Below are positions 51,993 to 60,891 of a stretch of DNA of 64,000 bases, piece after piece. The stretch's first letter is position 1; each line of letters begins with the position of its first letter. Under the pieces are notes generated by a model, which worked only from the letters and a program-made list of their open reading frames with translations, had not been told where the DNA came from and ran no database searches. The position numbers were made by a program, and so were the translations under genes. The stretch is from Flavobacteriales bacterium (GTDB lineage: Bacteria; Bacteroidota; Bacteroidia; Flavobacteriales_F; PHOS-HE28): the NCBI GenBank assembly GCA_016788205.1, contig JAEUTA010000022.1:1-64000 (forward strand). Reading direction: 5' to 3'.

Positions 51993-54101
51993 ATGCAAAA
52001 GCACCTTCTTTTCGCAGCGCTGTTGAGCTTGCCGTTCGCTCTTTCAGGCCAGGCCGATCACGACGCCAGGATCCTCGAATACAAAGGGCTGAAGTTCCCG
52101 TGCCAAGGGTCCGTCACGCCCAAGTTGCTTATCCGCAACGATGGCAATGTGACCATGAGCGGCTGTGTGGTGGAGACCTGGAAGAACGGAGTGCTCGTCA
52201 ACACCTTCGATTGGCAGTTGGCGGTCCCTGCCGCACAAGGCCAAACTCGGCAGCCGGTCTTCCCCGACGTCACCGGCGTTGAAGCCGAGGACGAATTGGA
52301 GTTCAAGATCAAAACGGTGAACAACATCCCCGACGAGAACGCTGAGGGGAATGAGAAGCTCGTGGCGATAAGTGACGAGCACGCTGCTACTTCGGACAAC
52401 ACGATCGAAGTGCGGGTCACCACCGATGATGCTCCCGGTGATCTGACATGGGAACTCCGTGACGCCGGTGGTGCTTTGATAGCTTCCGGCGGACCCTATA
52501 CTGAAGCGAACACCACGATCATCGAAGAGGTGGACCTGGGTTCCGGCAGTTGCTATGAGTTCAAAGGAACGGACAGTGGGCGAGACGTGACTTCCTTAGC
52601 CGGGATGCGGCTGGTGGCCAGCGGTAATACGCTCCACACACTTTCTGCGGATGACCTTGCCGCTGGTGCTACGAAGGGAGTTCGTACAGGAGCCGGGGTC
52701 GCTTGCACCAACCTGTTGGAGATCGCATTGCGCACCGATGGCCAGCCGATCGGGACGGATTGGAGGATCATCGACGTGACGAATGGGGCGGCGGTGTGCT
52801 CAAGCGCCGGTTCATTGTCCGCTGATGCGGATGTGGTCGAAACGTGTTGTTTGGTGGATGGTTGTTATCGGCTTGAAGTGACCGATGCCAGTGGCGATGG
52901 CATCGTGGGTGGCGGTTATGTCCTGCGTATGGTCGATGGCCGACGTATCATAGATAACGCGTCGAATTTCCTCTCAGGTTCATTCAGCGGCATCAGTGGG
53001 GGACAGGGTTTTTGCTTGCCGATCGGTACCGGCAGGCTGATCTTCAGCAGCTGCGATAAGTTGGATTGGCTGCCCAACCGCTATGTGGTGGCAAGTGCTG
53101 ATGCCGCGGTCTCCGGCCAGTATGGTCTTGCGAACGCCACCAGCGGCTATGAGTTCTGGTTCTTCGACCCCAACGGCTCCTACAGCTTCCGTCGCTTCCG
53201 CAGCCATGCCACCAGCGATGGTTACGGCTCCGGTGCCACACGTGCGTGTCATTTCCGGGTGAACGGGTGGACGAATTCGGTCCTGACGCCGCACCTGCCC
53301 GAAGGGCTTTTGTTGAACGCACGCATCCGTGGCCGCGTGGCGGGTGTATCCCAGGAGTTCGGTCCAGCGTGCAGGTTCAAGATCGATGCAGCCCTGGCCG
53401 CGTGCCCGCAAGTGAAGTTGCAGAACGATCCGGCGAACACGGCGGACTTCAGTTGCGGCGTTACGCGCGAGTTCGGTGGCGCCAATCGGTCCGCGAACCG
53501 CTTGGTAGCAGCGCCGCCACAGTTCACGCCAACGGTGGCGAGCTCCAGCGTGCGCTACCAGTTCCGTTTCCGATCAGGCGGAGGCTGCGTCGTTCGTCCA
53601 CCGCAGACAAGTCCCACCATTCACCTCAACTGGAGCAATGGTGCGGCGCTCACTTGCGGCACCAGCTACCAGGTGGACGTGCGCGTGAGCAAGGATGGTG
53701 GTGTTACATGGTGCACGGGTTCGGCAAGTGCGAACGGAGCCACGAACTGTGCCGATACGGCTCCGTGGGGTGTGGTCTGTAGTGTCACCATCGGTGGATG
53801 TGCGCCTTCGGGCATGGTGGCTCAACGTTCCGTGGACGAGCAGCGCATGGGCGTTTTCCCGAACCCCGTTGTCGATGGACGCGTGAGCATCGTGCTGGAG
53901 CAAGCCGGTGATGACAGGCTTGTCGAGCTTCAACTGGTCGATGTCGCAGGCCGTATCGTAAGCACCAAGCGGACCCTGTTGGTCGCGGGCGCTAGCCGTG
54001 TTATGGTGGACTTCGGTGCTGAACACGCGGCAGGCCTTCATTTCCTTCGCGCTGCTGTTGGCGACAGGATTTTCTCCGAGCAGGTGATCCTGGCGCGATG
54101 A
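51993..54101 (+). CDS. T9SS-secreted CARDB-like protein, paralogue B (702 aa)
   Basis: The protein has the signal peptide MQKHLLFAALLSLPFALSGQ. Its N-terminal CARDB-like domain (about 25-130: LLIRNDGNVTMSGCVVETWK, FDWQLAVPAAQGQTRQPVFP) is paralogous to the 50973 protein. From about residue 240 to 605 it carries the module shared with the giant adhesin: CCLVDGCYRLEVTDASGDG, FSSCDKLDW, YEFWFFDPNGSYSFRRFRSH, GATRACHFRVN, RIRGRVAGVSQEFGPACRFK, TSPTIHLNW and YQVDVRVSKDGG. The tail (MGVFPNPVVDGRVSIVLEQA to the end) is a T9SS type A domain. It follows the paralogue by 72 nt; recombination between the three genes is likely in the past. Confidence 0.85.
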   Translation: MQKHLLFAALLSLPFALSGQADHDARILEYKGLKFPCQGSVTPKLLIRNDGNVTMSGCVVETWKNGVLVNTFDWQLAVPAAQGQTRQPVFPDVTGVEAEDELEFKIKTVNNIPDENAEGNEKLVAISDEHAATSDNTIEVRVTTDDAPGDLTWELRDAGGALIASGGPYTEANTTIIEEVDLGSGSCYEFKGTDSGRDVTSLAGMRLVASGNTLHTLSADDLAAGATKGVRTGAGVACTNLLEIALRTDGQPIGTDWRIIDVTNGAAVCSSAGSLSADADVVETCCLVDGCYRLEVTDASGDGIVGGGYVLRMVDGRRIIDNASNFLSGSFSGISGGQGFCLPIGTGRLIFSSCDKLDWLPNRYVVASADAAVSGQYGLANATSGYEFWFFDPNGSYSFRRFRSHATSDGYGSGATRACHFRVNGWTNSVLTPHLPEGLLLNARIRGRVAGVSQEFGPACRFKIDAALAACPQVKLQNDPANTADFSCGVTREFGGANRSANRLVAAPPQFTPTVASSSVRYQFRFRSGGGCVVRPPQTSPTIHLNWSNGAALTCGTSYQVDVRVSKDGGVTWCTGSASANGATNCADTAPWGVVCSVTIGGCAPSGMVAQRSVDEQRMGVFPNPVVDGRVSIVLEQAGDDRLVELQLVDVAGRIVSTKRTLLVAGASRVMVDFGAEHAAGLHFLRAAVGDRIFSEQVILAR

Positions 54102-54114
54102 GGGCGCTGCGCCA

Positions 54115-56091
54115 CTAGACGTGTGCGCTTCGGCGAACGAAGAACATGTGCAGTTCGCCTTTGCCTTTCGCGCTTACCAACCCGCGCGGCTGGAATTGGA
54201 AAGCCGCATCGTGTTGCACCAGTGCCAAGGTGCTCTCGCTGATGTTCACTTGTCCTGTGTCACCACTGCTTTCCATGCGACTGGCGGTGTTCACCGTGTC
54301 GCCCCAGATGTCGTACTGGAACTTCTTCAGCCCGACGATCCCGGCCACCACGGGACCGGTGTGTATGCCCACGCGCATCTCGAAAGCGGGCTTGCCTAAC
54401 AGGTCACGTTCGCGTTTGCGTTCATGCATGAAGGCTTGCATTTCCAATGCGGCATGCACCACATCCGTCGGCGACGAAGCCTTCGGGTCTGGCAATCCTC
54501 CGGCGCACATGTATGCATCGCCGATGGTCTTGATCTTCTCGATACCGCGAGCTGTAACGATGTTGTCGAAGGCCTTGAAGCAAACGTTCAGTTCCTCCAC
54601 GAGTTCTTGCGGAGAGAGCCTCTCGCTGGCTTGTGTGAAGCCTTTGAAGTCGGTGAAGAGGATGGTCGCCTGATCGAAGTGCCTGGCTTCGGCATGGCCC
54701 TTTTCCTTCAACTCGGACGCCACTTCATGCGGAAGGATATTATGCAACAGTTCATCGCTGCGGTCCTTTTCTCTGGCGATGGCCGCACGTGACCGACGCA
54801 TGTAGCGTAGACGCGCCCAAAGGCCACCGGCCATCAGCAGTACGCCTACACCGGAGAAGAGGAACACATTGCGGCGATCACGCTCTTGGCCGAGTTGTTC
54901 CTGATGTGCCAGTTCGCGTGTGTAGCGGTCCTGCACGTTGGCGAGACTGTCCGCCAGCATCCGTTCCTGAAATGCACGGGCCACCTCCATGCGTGCCACT
55001 TCTTTGCTGTCGTTGAGCACCAGCAGCGAGTCGTTCGCGAGCTGGTATGCCCGTTGCGCGAAGAATGCCCGGCGGAAATCACCCAGGCCTTCGTAAGCGC
55101 TCGTCAGGCAGAGCTGGCATTCGCGCACCTGTTGCAGCAGGGCATGTTCCCGCGCCAGTTGCGCACCTTCGGCGCATGCTGCAACGGCTCGTGCGTAATT
55201 CCGTTCATCCAAGAGTAAGTTGCCCCGGTTGATGTGTGTTCGGATCACTTGGCGCATGCTGCCGATGGCGCCGAGCAGGGCTTCTGCGGAATCGAGGCTG
55301 GCGTAGGCATCCTGCATGCGGCCAAGCCTGCCATATACCCGGCCCATGTTGTTGTAGGCCATGCCCTGTTCCAATTTGCGCCCCATCTCGCGGTAAAGAG
55401 CAAGGCTGCGCTTGAATTCCGTCAGTGCGGTATCGAGCGATCCGAGCTCAAGGTGTGTGGCGCCGAGGTTGAGGAACGCCTGCGCGCGACCGCGCGCGTT
55501 GTCCAACTCCTCGGCAAGTGCAGCGCTGCGTTGATAGTTCTCCAGTGCGGCAGGGAGGTCGCCCAGCTCAGTGTGGATGTTGCCGATGTTGTTGTACGTG
55601 CCGGCAAGGCCTTCTTTGTTACCCAGCTCCGTGTCGATGCGAAGGCTTTTGCGCAACTGTTCCAAGGCCAGCGGCAGATCGCCGAGGTTCTTGTACACGT
55701 TGCTCATGTTGCTGTACGTGTTCGCCTCGCGTTTGCGATCCTTCATCGCTTGCGCTGTGGCCAGGCATTGTTGCAGGTGGCCGAGCGAGGTGGTGTAGTC
55801 GCTCTTCATGCTCGCCCCAACCGCGAGTGTCGTGTACGCTTCATATTGCGCGAGCCGGTCTTTGGCACGCTTGGCCAGGGCGAGCTGCTTGTTCGCCAGG
55901 GCGCTGCCACTGTCAGGTTGTTCGAACACGGTCTTCCAAGCCAGCACCTGAATGGCTTTGAGCCGCGCGCTGTCCGGTGCGGAAACGTTCCGCCAGACGC
56001 TCCATAACGAATCGTTCTGGGCCGTGGCGAAAAAGGGCAGGAGGAAGGCAGCGACCCCCAGCGCGATGAACGTGCGGAGCAGCGTGTTCAT
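54115..56091 (-). CDS. Class III adenylate cyclase with periplasmic TPR sensor
   Basis: The product is 658 aa from ATG 56091 (MNTLLRTFIALGVAAFLLPF signal). About eight TPR repeats occupy residues 35-370 (for example NTYSNMSNVYKNLGDLPLAL, GTYNNIGNIHTELGDLPAAL), then a coiled coil, a transmembrane helix near 400-420 (VFLFSGVGVLLMAGGLWARL) and a cytoplasmic cyclase domain (about 455-650). Metal aspartates are in FTDFKGFTQ and KTIGDAYMCA. The substrate-selecting lysine (KIKTIGD) and aspartate (FQYDIWGDTVN) indicate ATP rather than GTP, so cyclic AMP is expected. It follows the GGGP synthase gene by 19 nt. Confidence 0.88.
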   Translation of the reverse strand: MNTLLRTFIALGVAAFLLPFFATAQNDSLWSVWRNVSAPDSARLKAIQVLAWKTVFEQPDSGSALANKQLALAKRAKDRLAQYEAYTTLAVGASMKSDYTTSLGHLQQCLATAQAMKDRKREANTYSNMSNVYKNLGDLPLALEQLRKSLRIDTELGNKEGLAGTYNNIGNIHTELGDLPAALENYQRSAALAEELDNARGRAQAFLNLGATHLELGSLDTALTEFKRSLALYREMGRKLEQGMAYNNMGRVYGRLGRMQDAYASLDSAEALLGAIGSMRQVIRTHINRGNLLLDERNYARAVAACAEGAQLAREHALLQQVRECQLCLTSAYEGLGDFRRAFFAQRAYQLANDSLLVLNDSKEVARMEVARAFQERMLADSLANVQDRYTRELAHQEQLGQERDRRNVFLFSGVGVLLMAGGLWARLRYMRRSRAAIAREKDRSDELLHNILPHEVASELKEKGHAEARHFDQATILFTDFKGFTQASERLSPQELVEELNVCFKAFDNIVTARGIEKIKTIGDAYMCAGGLPDPKASSPTDVVHAALEMQAFMHERKRERDLLGKPAFEMRVGIHTGPVVAGIVGLKKFQYDIWGDTVNTASRMESSGDTGQVNISESTLALVQHDAAFQFQPRGLVSAKGKGELHMFFVRRSAHV

Positions 56092-56110
56092 CGTATGCAC
56101 AAGTATCGAT

Positions 56111-56860
56111 CTAGTGAACTTCTCCGTGTACCGCCTCGCTCATGGCGAAGACGTGCTCGGGATCCTGCTCGAAGGCCGTACCCACGACGAGCACATCGGC
56201 GCCTGCAGCGCATAACGCGCGCGCGGTGGCTGCATCCTTGATGCCACCACCCACGATGATCGGTAGGTTCACCTGTGACCGCACGGCCGAGATCATGGCG
56301 GGAGGAACGGTTCGCAAGGCACCACTGCCGGTGTCCATGTATATGGTACCCAGGCCGAGGTACGAGCCGGCGAGCGCCGTGGCCGCTGCGATCCCGGGTT
56401 TGTCATGCGGGATGGGAACGGTCTGGCTCACGTAGCTCACGGTGGTCGGCTTACCACCGTCCACAAGCATGTAGCCCGTAGGGACGGCTTCGATACCGAG
56501 GGCTTTCACCGTAGGTGCCGCGGTCACGTGGTGGCCGATCAACAACTCGGGGTTCCGTCCACTGATCAAGGAGAGGAAGAGCACGGCATCCGCATGCGCG
56601 CTCAGTTGCGAAGGACTTCCGGGGAAAAGCACCACGGGCCGGTCGCTCAGTTCCTTCACCCGTTGCACGCAAAGGTCGAAAGCGGCCGAAGTGAGCAGGC
56701 TTCCACCCACGAAGATCAGGTCGGCCTTGGCCATGCAGGCGTTCTGCACGGTGCGGTCCAGGCGTTCACGGTCCTGCCCGAAGTCAGGATCGATGAGCAC
56801 GGCCAGCAGCTTGCGCCCATCGCGGCGCGCATTCTCCAAGGTGTGCAACACATGGCCCAT
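56111..56860 (-). CDS. Geranylgeranylglyceryl phosphate synthase family protein (PcrB-like)
   Basis: The product is 249 aa from ATG 56860 (MGHVLHTLENARRDGRKLLA). It is a TIM barrel with the family blocks LLAVLIDPDF, DLIFVGGSLLTS, VVLFPGSPSQLSAHADAVLF, EAVPTGYMLVDGGKPTTV, YMDTGSGA and the phosphate-binding PIIVGGGIKDAATARALCAAGADVLVVGT, split here at GGGIKDA. Enzymes of this type join a polyprenyl diphosphate to glycerol-1-phosphate by an ether bond. Members occur in Flavobacteria as well as Archaea and Bacillus. No G1P dehydrogenase gene is near. The chain length used cannot be read from sequence here. Confidence 0.9.
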   Translation of the reverse strand: MGHVLHTLENARRDGRKLLAVLIDPDFGQDRERLDRTVQNACMAKADLIFVGGSLLTSAAFDLCVQRVKELSDRPVVLFPGSPSQLSAHADAVLFLSLISGRNPELLIGHHVTAAPTVKALGIEAVPTGYMLVDGGKPTTVSYVSQTVPIPHDKPGIAAATALAGSYLGLGTIYMDTGSGALRTVPPAMISAVRSQVNLPIIVGGGIKDAATARALCAAGADVLVVGTAFEQDPEHVFAMSEAVHGEVH

Positions 56861-57010
56861 CGTGCGAACATACGGAGGCTGTTGCGGATGAGGTCCAGGT
56901 CTCCTCAAGTGGAACGTTCAGCCTGTGCTCGGGTTGTGTTCATCGCCTTGTCGGAACATCGTGGAGCGGCCTTCGTTCAAGGCTCTTCCTTACTTCTAGG
57001 TTTGTCAGCG

Positions 57011-58258
57011 ATGAGCGAACGCCCATTGAAAGTCCTGCAGATCGCCTTCGCATGCGAGCCTGAACGTGGCAGCGAGCCCGCTGTGGGTTGGAATTGTGCC
57101 TATGCCGCCTCGCGCGACAAGCCCGTGTGGGTGATCACCGATCCTTCCCACAAGGACAAGATCGAGGCCTGGCTGGTGAAGCACGGCGAGAAGAACATCA
57201 ACGTGGCCTACCATGCCATGCCTTCGTGGACGCAGTGGATGTGGAAGATCCAGTTCACGGTGAACCTGTACTACTACTTGTGGAACATCGGGGCCGCCAA
57301 GCTGGCCAGGCGCATGCATGCCGAGCACAAGTTCGATCTGGTTCACCACGTCACCTATGTGCGCTACTGGATGCCGAGCGCGGGTGCGGGCTTGGGCATT
57401 CCTTTCGTTTGGGGGCCGCTGGGCGGGGGGGAATCCGCGCCGCCGGGTTTCTTGCGGGGGGTGGGTTTGAAGGGCTTGTTCGAGGAGAACCTGCGTGCCT
57501 TGATGCGTTGGGTCTTCGAGCGCGACCCTTGGTTGAAGCGTACCGCTCGTGATAGCACCATCGCCATCGCTTGCTCGGAGGACACCGCTGCCCGCATGCG
57601 TCGGCTGGGGGTGAAGGACCTGCGGGTGATGTCCAGTATCGGTATCACGCCCGGTGGGTTGGGAGAACACGTTGTGCGCCCCGCGGATGGCAAGGTCCGT
57701 TTCGTCAGTGTAGGCCGACTTCTTCATTGGAAAGGTTTCCACTTCGGCCTGGAGGCGTTCGCCAAAGCCGCGATCGCCAATGCCGAGTTCGTCATCGTTG
57801 GCAACGGTCCGGAAATGCAACGCCTTCAAACCTCGGTGGATCGACTCGGGATCCGCGAGAAAGTCACTTTCACGGGTGAACTGCCCTGGCGCGATGGCCT
57901 GAAGCAGTTCCAAGCCGCCGACGTGCTCGTGCACCCCAGCCTGCACGATTCCGGAGGCTTCGTCCTGCTTGAGGCCATGGAGATGCGTAAGCCTGTGATC
58001 TGTCTGAAGCTCGGTGGCCCAGGGGTTTATGTGAACGATTTCACGGGGTTCGCTATTTCTGCGAAGACCATTCCGCAGGTGATAGACGACCTCGGGAGCG
58101 CCATGCGCCAGCTTGCCGCCGACCCTGAATTGCGCCGCCGTTTGGGCGAAGCCGGGCATCATCGTGCTGTTACGGAGTTCACTTGGGAGCGTAAGGCAGA
58201 GGACACCGAGCGCCTTTATGAAGAGGCCGTTGGGAAGGCCACCTCATCCCGCAAGTGA
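57011..58258 (+). CDS. Group 1 (GT4-like) glycosyltransferase
   Basis: The product is 415 aa from ATG 57011; the frame is open far upstream across the divergent GGGP synthase gene but homology starts here ([21 protein letters not shown], a GT-B N-terminal loop). The C-terminal donor domain has [34 protein letters not shown] and the E-x7-E nucleotide motif in [19 protein letters not shown]. The central [17 protein letters not shown] is typical of a Bacteroidota GT4 subgroup. Acceptor and sugar are unknown; LPS or capsule assembly is probable. It is not linked to the sugar operon at 5-14 kb. Confidence 0.9.
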   Translation: MSERPLKVLQIAFACEPERGSEPAVGWNCAYAASRDKPVWVITDPSHKDKIEAWLVKHGEKNINVAYHAMPSWTQWMWKIQFTVNLYYYLWNIGAAKLARRMHAEHKFDLVHHVTYVRYWMPSAGAGLGIPFVWGPLGGGESAPPGFLRGVGLKGLFEENLRALMRWVFERDPWLKRTARDSTIAIACSEDTAARMRRLGVKDLRVMSSIGITPGGLGEHVVRPADGKVRFVSVGRLLHWKGFHFGLEAFAKAAIANAEFVIVGNGPEMQRLQTSVDRLGIREKVTFTGELPWRDGLKQFQAADVLVHPSLHDSGGFVLLEAMEMRKPVICLKLGGPGVYVNDFTGFAISAKTIPQVIDDLGSAMRQLAADPELRRRLGEAGHHRAVTEFTWERKAEDTERLYEEAVGKATSSRK

Positions 58259-58398
58259 ACAGTTCGATGCACTTGTGGGTTATGCAGGGCAGCCGGAACT
58301 GAGCGGATCGTTCAGGGGTCGGCAACAGAAGACGAGAACCATTGACGGTCAACCCATTCCATTCGTTGGTGTCCTTGCCCATGGACCCCACAAAAACC

Positions 58399-58406
58399 TA
58401 CCTTTG
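58399..58406 (+). promoter_or_regulatory. Promoter -7 element TACCTTTG (ahcY)
   Basis: This perfect TAnnTTTG match ends 6 nt before ATG 58413; the ahcY mRNA should have almost no leader. Confidence 0.65.
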
Positions 58407-58412
58407 CGGCCA

Positions 58413-59738
58413 ATGAACACGACCATGCCGGAGACCAAAGAGCAGCTCAAGTACAAGGTGAAGGATATGAACCTCGCCGACTGGGGCCGGAAGGAGATCG
58501 AACTTGCCGAGGCGGAAATGCCGGGCCTTATGTCCCTTCGTGAGCAGTATGGCAAGCAGAAGCCGCTGAAAGGCGCGCGCATCGCAGGCTGTCTGCACAT
58601 GACGATCCAAACGGCCGTCCTCATCGAGACCCTGAAGGAGCTCGGTGCAGAGGTGAGCTGGAGCAGCTGCAACATCTTCAGTACTCAGGATCATGCCGCC
58701 GCTGCCATCGCCGCTGCGAACATCCCTGTGTACGCATGGAAGGGGATGAACGAGACCGAATTCGATTGGTGCATCGAGCAGACCCTGTTCGCCTTCGAAG
58801 GTGGCAAGCCCCTGAACATGATCCTCGATGACGGTGGTGACCTCACCAACATGGTGTTCGACAAGTTCCCCGAGCTGGTTAAAGGCATCAAAGGCCTCAG
58901 CGAAGAGACCACCACGGGCGTACACCGCTTGATGGAGCGCGAGAAGAACGGCACCTTGGTGATGCCCGCGATCAACATCAACGACAGTGTGACCAAGAGC
59001 AAGTTCGACAACAAGTACGGTTGCAAGGAGAGCGCAGTGGATGCCATCCGCCGCGCGACGGACGTGATGATGGCCGGTAAAGTGGCCGTTGTCGCTGGTT
59101 ACGGCGATGTGGGCAAGGGCACAGCCGCTTCCCTGCAAGGTGCTGGTGCACGCGTCATTGTCACCGAGATCGATCCGATCTGCGCACTACAAGCTGCCAT
59201 GGACGGTTTCGAAGTGAAGCCCATGTCCAAAGCCGCTCCCCGTGCGGATATCATCATCACCACCACGGGCAACTGCGACATCGTTCGCGGCGAGCACTTC
59301 GAGGTGCTGAAGGACAAGACCATCGTGTGCAACATCGGCCACTTCGATAACGAGATCGATATGGCCTGGTTGAACAAGAACCACGGCAAGACGAAGGTGG
59401 AGATCAAGCCGCAGGTGGATAAGTACACGATCAATGGCAAGGATGTCCTCATCCTCGCTGAAGGTCGTTTGGTGAACCTCGGTTGCGCCACAGGCCACCC
59501 GAGCTTCGTGATGAGCAACAGCTTCACGAACCAGACCCTTGCCCAGCTGGAGTTGTGGCAGAACAGCGCCAACTACGAGAACAAAGTGTACGTCCTGCCG
59601 AAACACCTGGATGAGATGGTGGCCAAGCTGCACCTCGCCAAGATCGGCGTGGAACTGGAGGAATTGAATGACAAGCAGGCCAAGTACATCGGGGTTGCCA
59701 AGAACGGCCCGTACAAGAGCGACGCTTACCGTTACTGA
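58413..59738 (+). CDS. ahcY: S-adenosylhomocysteine hydrolase
   Basis: The product is 441 aa from ATG 58413 (a second ATG at 58425 is possible); the longer frame runs into the previous gene. It splits S-adenosylhomocysteine into adenosine and homocysteine, renewing the methyl cycle. [37 protein letters not shown], the NAD loop [36 protein letters not shown] and the C-terminal [15 protein letters not shown] with the NAD-contacting lysine and tyrosine are complete. It is monocistronic, with its own promoter and terminator. Confidence 0.97.
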   Translation: MNTTMPETKEQLKYKVKDMNLADWGRKEIELAEAEMPGLMSLREQYGKQKPLKGARIAGCLHMTIQTAVLIETLKELGAEVSWSSCNIFSTQDHAAAAIAAANIPVYAWKGMNETEFDWCIEQTLFAFEGGKPLNMILDDGGDLTNMVFDKFPELVKGIKGLSEETTTGVHRLMEREKNGTLVMPAININDSVTKSKFDNKYGCKESAVDAIRRATDVMMAGKVAVVAGYGDVGKGTAASLQGAGARVIVTEIDPICALQAAMDGFEVKPMSKAAPRADIIITTTGNCDIVRGEHFEVLKDKTIVCNIGHFDNEIDMAWLNKNHGKTKVEIKPQVDKYTINGKDVLILAEGRLVNLGCATGHPSFVMSNSFTNQTLAQLELWQNSANYENKVYVLPKHLDEMVAKLHLAKIGVELEELNDKQAKYIGVAKNGPYKSDAYRY

Positions 59739-59748
59739 GTTGAACGCA

Positions 59749-59790
59749 ATAACGAGCAAGGCCCGCCGGAAGGCGGGCCTTGCTCGTTAT
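59749..59790. terminator. Bidirectional terminator with a 19-bp perfect stem
   Basis: ATAACGAGCAAGGCCCGCC (59749-59767) and its exact inverse (59772-59790) surround a GGAA loop. It lies 10 nt after ahcY and 18 nt from the stop of the convergent lipoprotein gene, so it can serve both. Confidence 0.85.
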
Positions 59791-59808
59791 GCATGTTCGG
59801 GCTCCGCT

Positions 59809-60240
59809 TCAATTATAGATGCGCAGGGTAGTCCCGTTGAACGACGTATTGTACTGCTGTAGGCTCAATGCCGCGGGGCCTTCGGTCACCGATCCGTTCG
59901 TGATCAAGTAAGCGGAGTGGCAGCAGGCGGTATCCCGTGCGGTGATCTCCGACTCATCCACGATCAATCGACACATGTTCTCCGGTTGGTAGGGGCAGTG
60001 GCGATCCAATGCTACGAAGTCCGTGGGGCTGGATCGGTAAACGATCAATCCCATCGACCCACCGCTCAAGTAGAGCCAGCCCCCGGGTACAGCTAGGTCG
60101 GCATAGGCCGGGTTGTTCACATTGATGCTGATATCCACTACGTTCAGGGGCACGCCTCCACGCTGGTCCTTCTTGCAGGCAACGGAGATCGCGGCGATGC
60201 TCACGATGAAAAGAAAGGGTCTAAGGGTCGTTGCGCGCAT
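59809..60240 (-). CDS. Rieske-like lipoprotein with incomplete cluster ligands
   Basis: The 143-aa product has a lipobox at ISVAC-22 after a hydrophobic stretch, so it should be a membrane-anchored lipoprotein. The C-terminal half follows the layout of a Rieske [2Fe-2S] domain (VALDRHCPYQPENMC, then TACCHSAYLITNGSVTEGPA and SLQQY). The normal C-x-H is C82-P-Y84 here and the second C-x-x-H is A105-C-C-H108, so two of four usual ligands are not in place. It probably does not bind a standard cluster. It is monocistronic, with TAACTTCG 26 nt upstream. Confidence 0.75.
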   Translation of the reverse strand: MRATTLRPFLFIVSIAAISVACKKDQRGGVPLNVVDISINVNNPAYADLAVPGGWLYLSGGSMGLIVYRSSPTDFVALDRHCPYQPENMCRLIVDESEITARDTACCHSAYLITNGSVTEGPAALSLQQYNTSFNGTTLRIYN

Positions 60241-60266
60241 CTTCGGTAAGATGGAACGTTATGCCG

Positions 60267-60274
60267 CGAAGTTA
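60267..60274 (-). promoter_or_regulatory. Promoter -7-like element TAACTTCG (Rieske-like lipoprotein gene)
   Basis: On the minus strand TAACTTCG ends 26 nt before ATG 60240; it is identical to the element before the M23 peptidase gene. Confidence 0.4.
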
Positions 60275-60333
60275 TTGTTCAACAGGGAGGTGTGGGCCCA
60301 AAGCGGCTGTTCGACCGGTCAGGGGTAGGTCCG

Positions 60334-60341
60334 TACCTTGT
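60334..60341 (+). promoter_or_regulatory. Promoter -7-like element TACCTTGT (basic exported protein gene)
   Basis: TACCTTGT ends 3 nt before ATG 60345. The last two bases deviate from the motif, so confidence is lower. Confidence 0.3.
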
Positions 60342-60344
60342 GGC

Positions 60345-60638
60345 ATGTTCCAAAAGTGGTTGGGCATCGCCCTCTTAGGCTTCTCACTCGCGGTCGCTCC
60401 GGTCTCGGTAGCGGCTCAGGACGGTATTTCGCAGAAGCAGCAGGAGAAGATCCTCGCGAAAAAGGCCAAGGACGAGAAGAAACAGAAGGCCCGCCAAGAG
60501 AAGGAGGACCGCAAGCGGCACCTGAACAACCAGGACAAAGCGACCCGTAAGCGCATCAAGCGCCATACGAAGCGTGCTGGCCGCCATGGCAGCGACCAGC
60601 ATCGCGACGGTTTCTTCCACCGCACCTTTGGCTGGTGA
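60345..60638 (+). CDS. Small, highly basic exported protein
   Basis: The product is 97 aa from ATG 60345, which starts the signal peptide MFQKWLGIALLGFSLAVAPVSVAAQ. The mature about 72 residues are dominated by Lys, Arg, Glu and His (AKKAKDEKKQKARQEKEDRK, TRKRIKRHTKRAGRHGSDQH) and predict one long charged helix with no hydrophobic core. There is no cysteine or lipobox. It could bind polyphosphate, LPS or peptidoglycan, but no family is recognised. It is divergent from the lipoprotein gene; no terminator was recognised after it. Confidence 0.7.
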   Translation: MFQKWLGIALLGFSLAVAPVSVAAQDGISQKQQEKILAKKAKDEKKQKARQEKEDRKRHLNNQDKATRKRIKRHTKRAGRHGSDQHRDGFFHRTFGW

Positions 60639-60891
60639 CCTTTCAAAGCTCTCCCTCGGGGTTCGACCGCTTCTCGTTCTAGTGCGCCACGTTCGGCCAT
60701 CGTGCGGATATCTTTCACCCATGTTAAATGCATGGAGATCCGCTGGTACCGCAGAACACGGGCCGCTGCACCGCGCAGAACGCTTAAGGGCTGCGGCTGG
60801 CGCGGGTTCGGCAACGGATCGCCGATCATGGAACTTTCTATATTAGCGCCCCCTCGTTGCCCTGTTACGCAGAACGTAAAACCTACCGTTG

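Noticed and set aside
60639..60891. A riboswitch or tRNA before the second TonB receptor
   Set aside because: No aptamer consensus, cloverleaf or T-loop was recognised; only short G+C hairpins were seen.
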